NCBI GenBank assembly: GCA_033807775.1
Contig: CM066322.1
Coordinates: 22,867,001-22,931,000, forward strand
Length of the DNA: 64,000 nucleotides
Source: Saussurea involucrata
Lineage: Eukaryota; Streptophyta; Magnoliopsida; Asterales; Asteraceae
Direction of reading: 5' to 3'
A model generated the notes under the pieces. It saw nothing but the letters and a program-made list of their open reading frames with translations, was not told where the DNA came from and did not search any database. Every line of letters starts with the position of its first letter. Within the stretch, counting starts at the first letter, position 1. The translations under genes and the position numbers were made by a program. This document shows, in pieces, positions 1 through 9,524 of the stretch.

Positions 1-830
1 ACTTTCACTCTTTGATTTGATTGGTTTTCAATTTTGAGAATAAAAGATTTGATCAGTCCACTTGTCTCATCTTTAGTTCTCAGAAAATATACCCAAGTAA
101 ATCTAGAATAATCATCAACAATAACTAAGCAGTATGATTTCTTGCCAATACTCATCACATTGGTAGGACCAAACAGATCCATATGTAACAGTTGAAGAGG
201 ATTTGAGATAGTGTTTATCTCTTTGGTCTTATGAGAAGTTTTGTGTTGTTTGCCTTTGAGACAAGCAACACAATGATCATCACATGAATAGACTTTGGAT
301 GGCAAACCCCTTACAAGGTTATTCTTAACAAGTTTATTCATTGTTTTAAAGTTCATGTGACACATCCTTCTGTGCCAAAGTGATGATTCATCCAAAGAAG
401 CTTTTGAAACTAAACAATTTAGGGATGAATCAGATGATACACTTTCCAAATCTAAACAATAAACATTATCCTTCCTAGGAGTTCTCAGAAGTATCATGTT
501 TTCATCAACCACTTTGTATCCAGGAGCAAGGATAATACATTCAGAATCAGTAAACAATATGCTATGCTTCTTGTCACAAACCTGTGATACACTTAACAGG
601 TTGTATCTCAATTGTTCAACATAGTACACATCTTCAAAGGTCATCTTACCCTTTGAAACATCACCCTTACCACTTATCTTTCCACCAGCAGGATTATCCC
701 CAAATGCAACATGTCCTCCATCAATCTTTTTGAAATTTTTGAGGCAGGCCATGTTACCTGTCATGTGCCTGGAGCAACCACTATCAACATGCCAAATGCT
801 CTTCCCCTTGAGCTGTTGGTTGCCCTGCAC
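1..830 (-). CDS. copia pol (partial): protease end, GAG-pre-integrase, integrase start
   Basis: The minus strand is open from about 830 to the window edge in a frame different from gag (gag stop at 842-844). It encodes the HVDSG aspartic protease motif, then an HRRMCHMN...CVACLKGK pre-integrase zinc finger (H-H-C-C), then the first integrase strands (LHMDLFGP and VDDYSR, with the first catalytic Asp). Pol would cleave the polyprotein and integrate the cDNA. The reverse transcriptase and RNase H lie beyond the left edge. The first usable codon is a GTG at 828-830; how ribosomes reach this frame is unknown (frameshift or splicing, see findings). Confidence 0.8.
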   Translation of the reverse strand, partial: MQGNQQLKGKSIWHVDSGCSRHMTGNMACLKNFKKIDGGHVAFGDNPAGGKISGKGDVSKGKMTFEDVYYVEQLRYNLLSVSQVCDKKHSILFTDSECIILAPGYKVVDENMILLRTPRKDNVYCLDLESVSSDSSLNCLVSKASLDESSLWHRRMCHMNFKTMNKLVKNNLVRGLPSKVYSCDDHCVACLKGKQHKTSHKTKEINTISNPLQLLHMDLFGPTNVMSIGKKSYCLVIVDDYSRFTWVYFLRTKDETSGLIKSFILKIENQSNQRVK

Positions 831-841
831 ATCAAGATAAA

Positions 842-3520
842 TCAGTTAGTTTTATTGGGAACCCAAGCCGAAGTGGTCTTGGGTCTCCCTTGCTCATCAA
901 AATACTTGCACTTAGTTTTGATGAGATTTTCAAATTTAGGTACTGCAGTACTGGAGTACTTTGTCAAAATTATTGGTGTAGCAGCACTAGCAGCAGTACT
1001 AACAGTGCTAGCAGAAGTACTAACAGTGCTAGCAGTACTAATACTGGGAGCAGCAGTATTGTTAGCAGCAGTATTAACCTCAGAAGTACTAACAGAGGTA
1101 GCAGTATTAACAGAGTTAACACTGCTAGAAGCAGTATTAACAGAGTTAATACTGCTAGCAGCAGTACTATCTGAAGAAGAAGCACTAAAAGTATTAGCAG
1201 CACTAACATTGGACTGATTACTAGCAGTATTAACACTGCTAGCAGCACTAACTTTTGAAGCAGTACTAACAGTGTTAGCAGTACTAACACTGCTAGCAGC
1301 AGTGTTGTTTTTAGTGCTTTTTGGAACCCACATAGTATCACATTCCTTTTCAGTCGTTTTCTTTATGTGGCTTTTGGGTTTATCTTGTTTCTTTGCCACA
1401 TTTTTCTTTGCAGACTTTTTATAGCCATCATTCTTTCTGTAACCATCAGGTTTTTGAAAAGATCTTTGAGCATTAAACCTTTGGTTAACAGGATTGAAAT
1501 AACAGTGTTTGGCTAAGTGATTTAGCTTACCACAGATGAAACAAGGTTTTGGCCTGTTGATTCTGTTCAGGTCAACTCCTTGTCTCATAGCCCACTGGTT
1601 ATTCCAGTTCCTTTGATTTCCCCTCTGATTATCATGTTTTTGGAGCTTGTTCTCTTTAGATTTCCTGCAGGAACACTGTTTACAAGTATTAGAGTTCACA
1701 ACTTTGGGCTGTGTGGAATGAACTCCCTTTTCCCTTTCAGTCCTTTTGATCTCAGTGTTCTTATCACATGGACTCTCAGATTCCTCATCAGAGTCTACTT
1801 TGTCAGTCTCATTCTCAACCACTACTTCTTTTTCACAAGGATCTATATTAATCTTTAATTCAGGATCCTTCCTATCCTTGGTCTCTAACAAATCAGACTT
1901 AGGAGGTATGTAGTTGTTATTGTAGGGTGGAGGTGTGGCATTGTACCCTATCCCTACTTTCATCTTGTCATGGATTTGAGCCTTAATGATGGTATCCATG
2001 GTTTTAGAAGCACGGGTAAACTTTTCAACATCAAGTTTAACCTTCTTAAGCTCTTCTTTTAATTTCTCATTCTCCTCCCCAGACACTTTCAGCTTAATCT
2101 CATACTCATTCTTCTCCCACTTCCAATAGTTAGTATCATAGTGGTGTTGAAGTTCATTAGCTTGAAAAGCTCTAATCTGTTCCTCAAACCTTTCTACAAT
2201 CCTAACATAATCTTTCACATCTTTCTCTAGCCTCTTAAGGTCATCACACATACCCTGATTGTGATCCCTATATCTTTTAACAGCATCAATGCAAGCTTGA
2301 GAACAGAGTTTAGATTGTACCTCAGTGGGAATATCAGATACTTCTGCCATAAGAGCTTGATTCTGACAGGCTTCCTCAGCTTGATCACTCCAATCAAATC
2401 CCATTCCTTGTTGAGAAACAAGGGCTTGAGAGGAGCTTCTGTTTTGGTTTCCATTTGGAGCCTGTTGATGTGATCCTCCACTTCTGCATTCTCTGGCAAA
2501 GTGTCCCATCTTGTGACACTTATAACACTCAACCTTGGACTTGTCAAAGCCTGCACCATCTTCTCTTCTCTGGGAAAAGTTGTTTCTCCCAGTCCTTTTG
2601 ATGAATTTCTTCACCCTCATTGATAGCATAGCCATCTGCCACTTGATGTCCATCTCTTCCAGATCATCAGCATTAATCTGCTCTAAATCATCATTGATTA
2701 GAGAAGAGTGGACATGACTAGAAAAGAATGCTTCTAGTACAGAATCTGTAGTCTTCTCTTGATTAGTTACACCAGCAGCATTAACAGAACCTGCAGTATT
2801 AACAGAATCAGAATTAGCAGCATTATCAGAGGATGAAGATAATAAAGCAGCATTATAAACAAATCCAGATGGCTTTTTCTTGGCTTCAACTTCAGCCTCA
2901 AATACTCTCAGATCATTGTAGAGGTCATCTAGCTCTTTGTCCTCCAATTGGTCATTCTGTCTGAATGAGACTGTGTACATGGTCCATTCTTCTCCCAATG
3001 ATCTAAGGAACTTTCTATTGACATCATCAGCATCCATGTGTACACCCACAGTTGCTAATTCTCCAATCAACTTGTTAAATCTGTCAAAAGTTTGAGTCAT
3101 AGACTCATTCTTTGCAGACATGAAGTTCTCATATTGTTGCCTGAGAATAGCCTTTTGATTTCTCTTTGTGCTCTTTGTGCCAGTAAATCTTTTCTCCAGA
3201 GCATTCCACAACATCTGTGCATCTGTGCAGTGTTGGAATTGATGTTGGTACTCATTAGGAATAGCCAAAAGCAGAGTGCTTAAGGCCTTCATCTCTGTTT
3301 GTCTGACTTTCTTTTCAGCATCTGTCTTGGGAGGAGGTCTCTTTCCATCTGCTCCAATCTTTCCTTCATTACATGGGCCATTTTCTATGATGTCCCATAT
3401 TGCATAATCAGTAAGAAGAATGTACTGCTTGATTCTCAGTTTCCACATGTCAAATTCATTGGGTTTGAGCATGGGAACCTTTGAAACAAGAGTACTGTGA
3501 GTATCCATTGAATTGTCCAT
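842..3520 (-). CDS. copia gag, element A
   Basis: An 892-residue Gag, the structural protein of the retrotransposon particle. I chose the ATG at 3518-3520 because the protein from there aligns with the element B gag start (MDNS versus MENS); the open frame upstream only runs through the PBS and LTR. Order: a UBN2-like gag domain (about residues 20-230), a CCHC knuckle near 332-345 (CYKCHKMGHFAREC), a Lys/Glu-rich coiled-coil-like stretch near 415-505, a second knuckle near 660-673 (CFICGKLNHLAKHC), then a Ser/Thr/Ala/Val/Asn low-complexity tail near 740-850 built from VNTAS/VSTA words, and a conserved end (AWVPNKTN). The unusual tail is encoded by repeats of a word also found in the LTR. Intact; expression unknown. 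Confidence 0.85.
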   Translation of the reverse strand: MDNSMDTHSTLVSKVPMLKPNEFDMWKLRIKQYILLTDYAIWDIIENGPCNEGKIGADGKRPPPKTDAEKKVRQTEMKALSTLLLAIPNEYQHQFQHCTDAQMLWNALEKRFTGTKSTKRNQKAILRQQYENFMSAKNESMTQTFDRFNKLIGELATVGVHMDADDVNRKFLRSLGEEWTMYTVSFRQNDQLEDKELDDLYNDLRVFEAEVEAKKKPSGFVYNAALLSSSSDNAANSDSVNTAGSVNAAGVTNQEKTTDSVLEAFFSSHVHSSLINDDLEQINADDLEEMDIKWQMAMLSMRVKKFIKRTGRNNFSQRREDGAGFDKSKVECYKCHKMGHFARECRSGGSHQQAPNGNQNRSSSQALVSQQGMGFDWSDQAEEACQNQALMAEVSDIPTEVQSKLCSQACIDAVKRYRDHNQGMCDDLKRLEKDVKDYVRIVERFEEQIRAFQANELQHHYDTNYWKWEKNEYEIKLKVSGEENEKLKEELKKVKLDVEKFTRASKTMDTIIKAQIHDKMKVGIGYNATPPPYNNNYIPPKSDLLETKDRKDPELKINIDPCEKEVVVENETDKVDSDEESESPCDKNTEIKRTEREKGVHSTQPKVVNSNTCKQCSCRKSKENKLQKHDNQRGNQRNWNNQWAMRQGVDLNRINRPKPCFICGKLNHLAKHCYFNPVNQRFNAQRSFQKPDGYRKNDGYKKSAKKNVAKKQDKPKSHIKKTTEKECDTMWVPKSTKNNTAASSVSTANTVSTASKVSAASSVNTASNQSNVSAANTFSASSSDSTAASSINSVNTASSSVNSVNTATSVSTSEVNTAANNTAAPSISTASTVSTSASTVSTAASAATPIILTKYSSTAVPKFENLIKTKCKYFDEQGRPKTTSAWVPNKTN

Positions 3521-3538
3521 AGCTTCTAAGATACCAAT

Positions 3539-3550
3539 GCTCTGATACCA
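3539..3550 (-). other. Primer-binding site, element A
   Basis: On the minus strand TGGTATCAGAGC, complementary to the 3' end of initiator Met tRNA, two bases downstream of the LTR end. It primes minus-strand cDNA synthesis. Confidence 0.92.
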
Positions 3551-3855
3551 CTTGTCAGGATCGATTCTTAACAAGAATTAAACTTCTTAGAAACAGAATT
3601 TAGAGAATCTTGCGGAATAGAACTCTAAATCAATTAATGAACAATCAATAGAAATTCAATACACTGTATATATCAAACTGTATTACTCACAAGTTTTACA
3701 CCAAACCTCAATCTTGTTGAACAGGCTCAACAAGACGATTTCTACTTCTCTAGAAATAGGATCTATGATCTTGAGGTTAATTCACTCTTGAATGAATATC
3801 AAATTCTATTTCACTCGTATATTTTTCGTCTTTCTTAATAGCTATCTATCAATAC

Positions 3856-3863
3856 TATTTATA
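3856..3863 (-). promoter_or_regulatory. TATA box in LTR A
   Basis: TATAAATA on the minus strand, about 300 bp before the LTR end and just downstream of the motif array. The equivalent in LTR B is at 7613-7620. Confidence 0.6.
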
Positions 3864-3981
3864 CAAAAGTAATTACAAGATAACTATCAAAAGTAAATTG
3901 ATCTTCTGAATCTTCGTTAAACATATCTTGATCAATTCCTTATTTGTCTCCAAAAGCATCGCATACCAAACTTATCAAGTC

Positions 3982-4261
3982 AGCAGTATTAACAATGATT
4001 TGGCTCAGCAGCATTAATGATGATTTGGCTCAGCAGCATTAACGACCTTCAGCAGTATTAACCTTCACAGTCTTCAAGCAGTAGTAACTCAGCTCAGCAG
4101 TACTAACCATGTCTAGCAGTAGTAATTTGGTCTAGCAGCACTAACTTCGTCTAGCAGCAGTAACTTGGTCTAGCAGTACTAACTTCGTCTAGCAGTAGTA
4201 ATCTTGCCCAGCAGTAGTAACGAAGAACTGGCAGTAGTAATGTAGACTTAGCAGTACTAAC
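3982..4261. repeat. Array of 14 AGCAGTANTAAC-type words in U3 of LTR A
   Basis: Fourteen copies of a 12-bp degenerate word (AGCAGTACTAAC, AGCAGTAGTAAT, AGCAGCATTAAC and similar) in one orientation, many on a 19-bp period with TTGGTCT/TTCGTCT spacers. The AGTACT form is palindromic at its core. The array lies about 120-400 bp upstream of the LTR TATA box. Confidence 0.9.
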
Positions 4262-4290
4262 CATACTTAGCATATCTTCAGTTCCCAACA

Positions 4291-4535
4291 GATACACTTA
4301 ACAGGTTGTATCTCAATTGCTCAACATAGTACACATCTTCAAAGGTCATCTTACCTTTTGAAACATCACCCTTACCACTTATCTTTCCACCAGCAGGATT
4401 ATTCCCAAATGCAACATGTCCTCCATCAATCTTTTTGAAATTTTTGAGGCAGGCCATGTTACCTGTCATGTGCCTGGAGCAACCACTATCAACATGCCAA
4501 ATGCTCTTCCCCTTGAGCTGTTGGTTTCCCTGCAC
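4291..4535 (-). pseudogene. copia pol fragment, element B (protease region)
   Basis: The open minus-strand frame encodes WHVDSGCSRHMTG (retroviral-type aspartic protease, DSG) and the following strands up to NLLSVS, where it is cut by the LTR of element A. The remainder of pol is presumably left of the window. The pol frame is offset from gag exactly as in element A. Confidence 0.8.
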
Positions 4536-4546
4536 ATTAAGATAAA

Positions 4547-7273
4547 TCAGTTAGTTTTATTGGGAACCCAAGCCGAAGTGGTCTTGGGTCTCCCTTGCTC
4601 ATCAAAGTACTTGCACTTGGTTTTGATGAGATTTTCAACCTTAGGTACTGCAGTACTGGAGTACTTTGTCAATATGATTGGTTTAGCAGCACTAGAAGCA
4701 GTATTAACCTCAGAAGTACTAACAGTGCTAGCAGTACTAACACTGGGAGCAGCAGTATCGTTAGCAGCACTATCAGTACTAGCAGCAGTATCAGCAGTAC
4801 TAACAGAGTTAGCAGTATTAACAGAGTTAACACTGCTAGAAGCAGTATTAACAGAGTTAACACTGCTAGCAGCAGTATTATCTGAATAGGAAGTACTAAC
4901 AGTGTTAGCAGCACTAATACTGCTAACAGCACTAACTTTTGAAGAATTACTAGCAGTATTAACACTGCTAGCAGCACTAACTCTTGAAGAAGTACTAACA
5001 GTGTTAGCAGTACTAACACTGCTAGCAGCAGTATTATTTTTAGTGCCTTTTGTAACCCACATTGTAACACATTCCTTTTCAGGCTTTTTCTTCATGTGGC
5101 TTTTTGGTTCAGCTTGTTTCTTAGCCACATTTGTTCTTGTAGGCTTCCTATAGCCAGAAGGTTTTTGATAACTTCTTTGAAAACTTCTCTTTTGGTTAAT
5201 AGGATTGAAGAAACAGTATTTGGCAAGATGATTCAGTTTGCCACAAATAAAGCAAGGTTTTGGTCTGTTAATCTTTTGCAGATCAACTCCTTGCCTTAGT
5301 GCCCACTGGTTATTCCAGTTCCTTTGATTTCCCCTCTTATTATCATGTTTTTGGGGCTTATACTCTTGAGATTTCCTGCAAGAACACTGTTCACAAGTAT
5401 TAGAGTTCACAACTGTGGTCTGTGTGTAATGAACTTTCTTTCCTTTTACAGTCCTTTTCATCTCCTTACTCCTATCCCAAGGACTTCCACCTTCCTCATT
5501 AGTCTTGATGTGATTTTCTAATGGGATCTCATCACTGTCCTTCTTAGAATCTTCCCCATCAGATCCATCTTCAACAACAACTGCATCTAATGGGTCTACA
5601 CTAGTGGCTCCTTCAGATAAGTCCTTACTATCCAAGGTTTCTAAAAGGTCTGACCTAGGAGGGATGTAGTTGTTGTTGTAGGGTGGGGGTGTGGCATTAT
5701 ACCCTAGGCCTATTTTCATCTTACCATGGACTTGAGCATTTATTATTGTGTCCATGGCTTTAGAAGCTTTTGAAAACTTTTCAACATCAGCTTTAACTTT
5801 CTTAAGTTCTTCTTTTAATTTCTCACACTCTTCCCTAGACTCTTTCAGTTGGAACTCCAGACCACCTTTTTCCCACTTCCAGTAGTTAGTATCATATGAG
5901 TGTTGAAGTTCATTGGCTTGAAAGGCCCTAATCTGTTCTTCAAACCTCTCAACAATCAACACATAGTCTCTTCTATCCTTTTCTAACCTTTTAAGATCAT
6001 CACACATACCCTGATTGTGATCTCTATACCTTTTAACAGTGTCTATACAAGCTTGAGTACAGAGATTAGATTTTACCTCAGTGGGAAGATCTGAAACTTC
6101 AGCCATAAGTGCTTGATTTTGGATGGCTTCTTCTGCTTGGTCACTCCAGTCAAATCCCATTCCTTGTTGAGAAACAAGAGCTTGAATGGAGCTTCTGTTT
6201 TGATTGGAACTTCCAGCCTGAGTTTGTTGATGGCTGTTGTGAGATGTTCCTCCTCTGCATTCCCTGGCAAAGTGTCCCATCTTGTGACACTTGTAGCATT
6301 CAACTTTGGATTTGTCAAATCCAGCACCATCCTCTCTTCTTTGGGAAAAATTGTTTCTCCTTGTCCTCTTAATGAATCTCTTCACTCTCATAGACAGCAT
6401 AGCCATCTGCCACTTTATATCCATCTCTTCAAGATCATCAGCATTAACCTGTTCTAAATCATCATTAATCAAAGAGGAATTTATATGACTGGAAAAGAAA
6501 GCTTCTAGTACTGTATCTTTGGACTTTTCCTGATTGACTGAACCAGCAGCACTAACTGATTCATGGTTAGCAGTAGAATCAGGTGATGCTGAAAGAAGTG
6601 TAGCATTATGAACATATCCAGAGGGCTTCTTTTTGGCTTCAACCTCTGATTCAAAGACTCTAAGATCATTGAACAGATCATCAAGTTCCTTATCTTCCAG
6701 TTGGTCATTCTGTCTGAAGGACACAGTGTACATTGTCCATTCTTCACCCAATGATCTTAAGAACTTCCTGTTGACATCATCAGCCTCCATCTTGACTCCT
6801 ACAGTGGCTAATTCTCCAATCAGCTTATTAAATCTATCAAAAGTTTGAGTCATAGACTCATTCTTGGTAGACGTAAAGTTTTCATACTGCTGCTTGAGAA
6901 TTGCCTTTTGATTTCTCTTTGTGCTTTTGGTGCCAGTAAATCTCTTCTCCAAAGCATTCCATAGAATCTGAGCATCAGTGCAGTGATGAAATTGATGCTG
7001 ATACTCATTGGGGATAGCCAAAAGCAGAGTGCTTAAGGCCTTCATCTCTATCTGTCTGACTTTCCTCTCTGCATCAGTCTTTGGAGGAGGTCTTTTGCCA
7101 TCTGGTCCAGTTCTTCCTTCAGCACATGGACCATTCTCAATGATATCCCAGATGGAATAATCAGTAAGCAGAATGTACTGCTTAATTCTAATTTTCCACA
7201 TGTCAAATTCATTGGGTCTGAGCATGGGAACCTTAGATACAAGAGTACTGTTTGATTCAAAAGAATTTTCCAT
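4547..7273 (-). CDS. copia gag, element B
   Basis: A 908-residue Gag with a true ATG start (7271-7273). It has the same architecture as element A: UBN2-like domain, CCHC knuckle near residues 326-339 (CYKCHKMGHFAREC), Lys/Glu-rich coiled-coil-like region, second knuckle CFICGKLNHLAKYC, and a longer VSTA/VNTAS tail. It differs from A by many substitutions and several indels, mostly in the tail, so the two are separate insertions of one family and not a recent duplication. No internal stop or frameshift. Confidence 0.85.
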   Translation of the reverse strand: MENSFESNSTLVSKVPMLRPNEFDMWKIRIKQYILLTDYSIWDIIENGPCAEGRTGPDGKRPPPKTDAERKVRQIEMKALSTLLLAIPNEYQHQFHHCTDAQILWNALEKRFTGTKSTKRNQKAILKQQYENFTSTKNESMTQTFDRFNKLIGELATVGVKMEADDVNRKFLRSLGEEWTMYTVSFRQNDQLEDKELDDLFNDLRVFESEVEAKKKPSGYVHNATLLSASPDSTANHESVSAAGSVNQEKSKDTVLEAFFSSHINSSLINDDLEQVNADDLEEMDIKWQMAMLSMRVKRFIKRTRRNNFSQRREDGAGFDKSKVECYKCHKMGHFARECRGGTSHNSHQQTQAGSSNQNRSSIQALVSQQGMGFDWSDQAEEAIQNQALMAEVSDLPTEVKSNLCTQACIDTVKRYRDHNQGMCDDLKRLEKDRRDYVLIVERFEEQIRAFQANELQHSYDTNYWKWEKGGLEFQLKESREECEKLKEELKKVKADVEKFSKASKAMDTIINAQVHGKMKIGLGYNATPPPYNNNYIPPRSDLLETLDSKDLSEGATSVDPLDAVVVEDGSDGEDSKKDSDEIPLENHIKTNEEGGSPWDRSKEMKRTVKGKKVHYTQTTVVNSNTCEQCSCRKSQEYKPQKHDNKRGNQRNWNNQWALRQGVDLQKINRPKPCFICGKLNHLAKYCFFNPINQKRSFQRSYQKPSGYRKPTRTNVAKKQAEPKSHMKKKPEKECVTMWVTKGTKNNTAASSVSTANTVSTSSRVSAASSVNTASNSSKVSAVSSISAANTVSTSYSDNTAASSVNSVNTASSSVNSVNTANSVSTADTAASTDSAANDTAAPSVSTASTVSTSEVNTASSAAKPIILTKYSSTAVPKVENLIKTKCKYFDEQGRPKTTSAWVPNKTN

Positions 7274-7301
7274 AATGACTGTAGAATTCTAAGAAACACT
7301 T

Positions 7302-7313
7302 GCTCTGATACCA
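7302..7313 (-). other. Primer-binding site, element B
   Basis: TGGTATCAGAGC on the minus strand, two bases from the LTR end, identical in position and sequence to that of element A. Confidence 0.92.
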
Positions 7314-7315
7314 CT

Positions 7316-8128
7316 TGTCAGGATCGAATCTTAACAAGATAATTAATACTTAGAATTCAGAATTAAAGAATCTGCGGAATAGAACTTTAATTCTCACAAT
7401 CAATGAACAGAATATCAAAAAACACACAATTTTTGTATTCACTGTTTCGACTCACAATATTAACAACCAAACCTCAATCTTGTTGAACAGGCTCAACAAG
7501 ACGACTTCTACTTCTCTAGAAATAGGGTTCTTACACCTTGAGGTTAATTCTCTCTGAAAACGATATCGAATTCTTTTTCACACGTATATTCTAATAGCTA
7601 TCTATTGAAGTCTATTTATACAAAAATAATTACAAGATAACTATCAAAAAGTAACTTGATCTTCTAAATCTTCGTTAAACATATCTTGATCAATTCCTTC
7701 TTTGTCTCCAAAAGTATCGCATACCAAACTTAACGAACTCAACAGTATTAACCTTCATTCTTCATGAGCAGTACTAACAATCTCCAGCAGTATTAAGTCA
7801 CGAGCAGTACTAACAGATATTCGATATGCACCAGCAGTACTAACCTTGACTTGCAGTAGTAACTTTGACAAGCAGTACTAACCTCACATAAGCAGTATTA
7901 ATAATGTTCCAGCAGTATTAATATCTCAGCAGTACTAATCTTGAACTAGCAGTAGTATCTTTGTTCTGGCAGCACTAACATTGAACTAGCAGTACTAACC
8001 TTGAACTAGCAGTAGTATCTTTGTTCTGGCAGCACTAACTCTTGAACTAGCAGTACTAATTTGATCTGGCAGTAGTAATGTTGTTCTGGCAGTACTAACC
8101 ATACTTAGCATATCTTCAGTTCCCAACA
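7316..8128 (-). repeat. 5' LTR of element B (813 bp)
   Basis: Same ends as LTR A (TGTTGGGAAC and CCTGACA). TATA box TATAAATA at 7613-7620 (minus). The U3 part holds 18 AGCAGTA-type words (7741-8100), four more than LTR A, with different spacers. Confidence 0.88.
7741..8100. repeat. Array of 18 AGCAGTANTAAC-type words in U3 of LTR B
   Basis: Words such as AGCAGTACTAAC, AGCAGTATTAAT and GGCAGCACTAAC in one orientation, with a common TTGAACT or TTGTTCT spacer. The array sits about 120-480 bp upstream of the LTR TATA box. Same word as in LTR A, but different copy number and spacers. Confidence 0.9.
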
Positions 8129-9225
8129 GGCTGAAATAAAATGGGTCATACATAGCCCACGTGAGGTTTGCAAGAAAAAGAAAAGGAAAGGATGTTGTGG
8201 GTATTTTTTTCATTGATACGTATATCACAAGGAGAGTTACGGTTATAGAGTTCAAGAAGGAAACAAAATCAAGGGGTTATCTCTTACGCTTTTATTAGGG
8301 GCTGAAACAGAGATAAATAGGAGCACGGCTGGATTCTGAGGGGACGCCTCAATCTACACATACAACACAACACCGAGATAAGTAAGGTTTCATACGCACC
8401 ATTGAGGGAGCTGGTTGACGGCAGAATCGAGAGTAGTTTAGAGAGGTTTTTAGGGAGACACACGGCTGGAAATCAGAGGAGAAGACAGCAACAAGAGGGA
8501 TTGTTGGACAGTAGCAAACAAAAACGATTTGGAGGCTTTATCGGAGGTCTTTGGCTGCTGCGTTTTCTGTGTTCATCAAGCAAAGCGAACTCTGAACTTG
8601 GACTGTTGTGTGTCCAACAGGTTATTTTGTTTTTGTCAATTCGACTTCTAAATCTCTCGATCTCTTAAGTTTGATTATAGATTTGGTTTAGGTCCTCATT
8701 TGTTTATTCTTGACATTATTTGATTGTTTGATTTGAAAGCATTGAATTGAGTTTTTGATAAATTGTTAGTGTTCGTAGAATCTATTGATCATTGGGATTC
8801 AATTTCTTTGGTCAATGAATTTTTGGTTTATGTTTATTTGAAATCACACACCAAGTGTTTGATGAAAGTCCAAGGTGAATTTTTGGATATTAGTTTGATA
8901 GCTAAAGTCTTTTAATTTTCATTAGTTAATCGTAGTTATAAAGTCTTGGTTTTTTCGTTTAGTAGTTTAGTACTATTCTCAACTCTCATGATTTTTAAAG
9001 TAGTGTTATTTGTACTAAGTAGATTTTGGTTTTAGTCGGTGTCTTTGAGCTTAAAAGATCGAAATTGAGTGGCATATCTTTGTGACACACGTGCATTCAG
9101 TTTAATACAAATAATTCGCTTAACCACTGACTCCCTGATAAGAACGATACCCGACTTACCACTTTACGGTTTAAGTTAGGTTTATAAATTTAAACCTTGT
9201 TGCGCGTTTCACGACGCGTGCAACA
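8129..9225 (+). repeat. Athila-like LTR, 3' portion (left copy)
   Basis: Same sequence as the LTR stretch downstream of the truncated copia in units 1 and 2. The right end is placed at CGTGCAACA only because it ends in CA and precedes unrelated sequence; the true end is uncertain because no 5' LTR is present for comparison. Includes the conserved-looking ACGATACCCGACTTACCAC block near the 3' end. Confidence 0.55.
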
Positions 9226-9492
9226 CTCCGTAAAATGCAAACCTTGTATTTGTCTTACAAACCACAATTTGCATATTTGAACAACCAGGGTGCATATGTG
9301 AACAATGTACATATACATATGCATATGCATACGTGCAAAATATACATATAATAGACATTCATTCATATGGGATAATGCATATATACATCTCAGATTATGC
9401 ACACATTATTCACAATTTCACATGTATATGCACATTGATTTGTAAGGAGTGCAACAAATACATAGATTGTATTTGATTTGTATCTTTTATAC

Positions 9493-9524
<32 letters not shown>

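Larger units (their letters stand above)
1..4290 (-). mobile_element. Sirevirus-like Ty1/copia element A, 5' part (runs off left edge)
   Basis: Read on the minus strand this is a 5' LTR (3553-4290), an initiator-Met-tRNA primer site, gag and the start of pol, cut by the window edge inside the integrase. The LTR ends are TGTTGGGAAC and CCTGACA. The large gag with two CCHC knuckles and coiled-coil-like stretches, and the DSGCSRHMTG protease motif seen in sister element B, fit the Sirevirus/Maximus branch by family knowledge. The LTR abuts element B pol at 4291, so A appears nested in B. The expected 5-bp target copy is GATAC (4291-4295), with its partner outside the window. No frameshift or stop is seen inside gag or the visible pol, so A looks young. 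Confidence 0.85.
3553..4290 (-). repeat. 5' LTR of element A (738 bp)
   Basis: Bounded by TGTTGGGAAC (4290 side) and CCTGACA (3553 side) on the minus strand, directly upstream of the PBS. A TATA box (TATAAATA, 3856-3863, minus) marks the likely promoter. The U3 part (3982-4261) is an array of AGCAGTA-type words. It is related to, but clearly different in length and array from, the 813-bp LTR of element B. Confidence 0.88.
4291..8128 (-). mobile_element. Sirevirus-like Ty1/copia element B, 5' part, interrupted by element A
   Basis: Same family and orientation as A: an 813-bp 5' LTR (7316-8128), PBS, complete gag and the first 80 or so pol codons, ending where the LTR of A begins. Its right end joins GGCTGAAATAAAATGGG at 8129, which is uninterrupted sequence in the array (26776, 45425). 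B therefore inserted in an Athila-like LTR, with GGCTG a candidate target copy. Insertion order: Athila LTR first, then B, then A. Confidence 0.85.

Noticed and set aside
711..1341. Val/Leu/Ala-rich open frames on both strands (also 4416-5070)
   Set aside because: They are other-frame readings of the gag low-complexity tail; the AGCAGTACTAAC repeats stay open in several frames.
8402..8668. An 88-codon frame present in all three copies (also 27050, 45699)
   Set aside because: It lies within the Athila-like LTR, has no recognisable domain, and its conservation follows from the tandem duplication.
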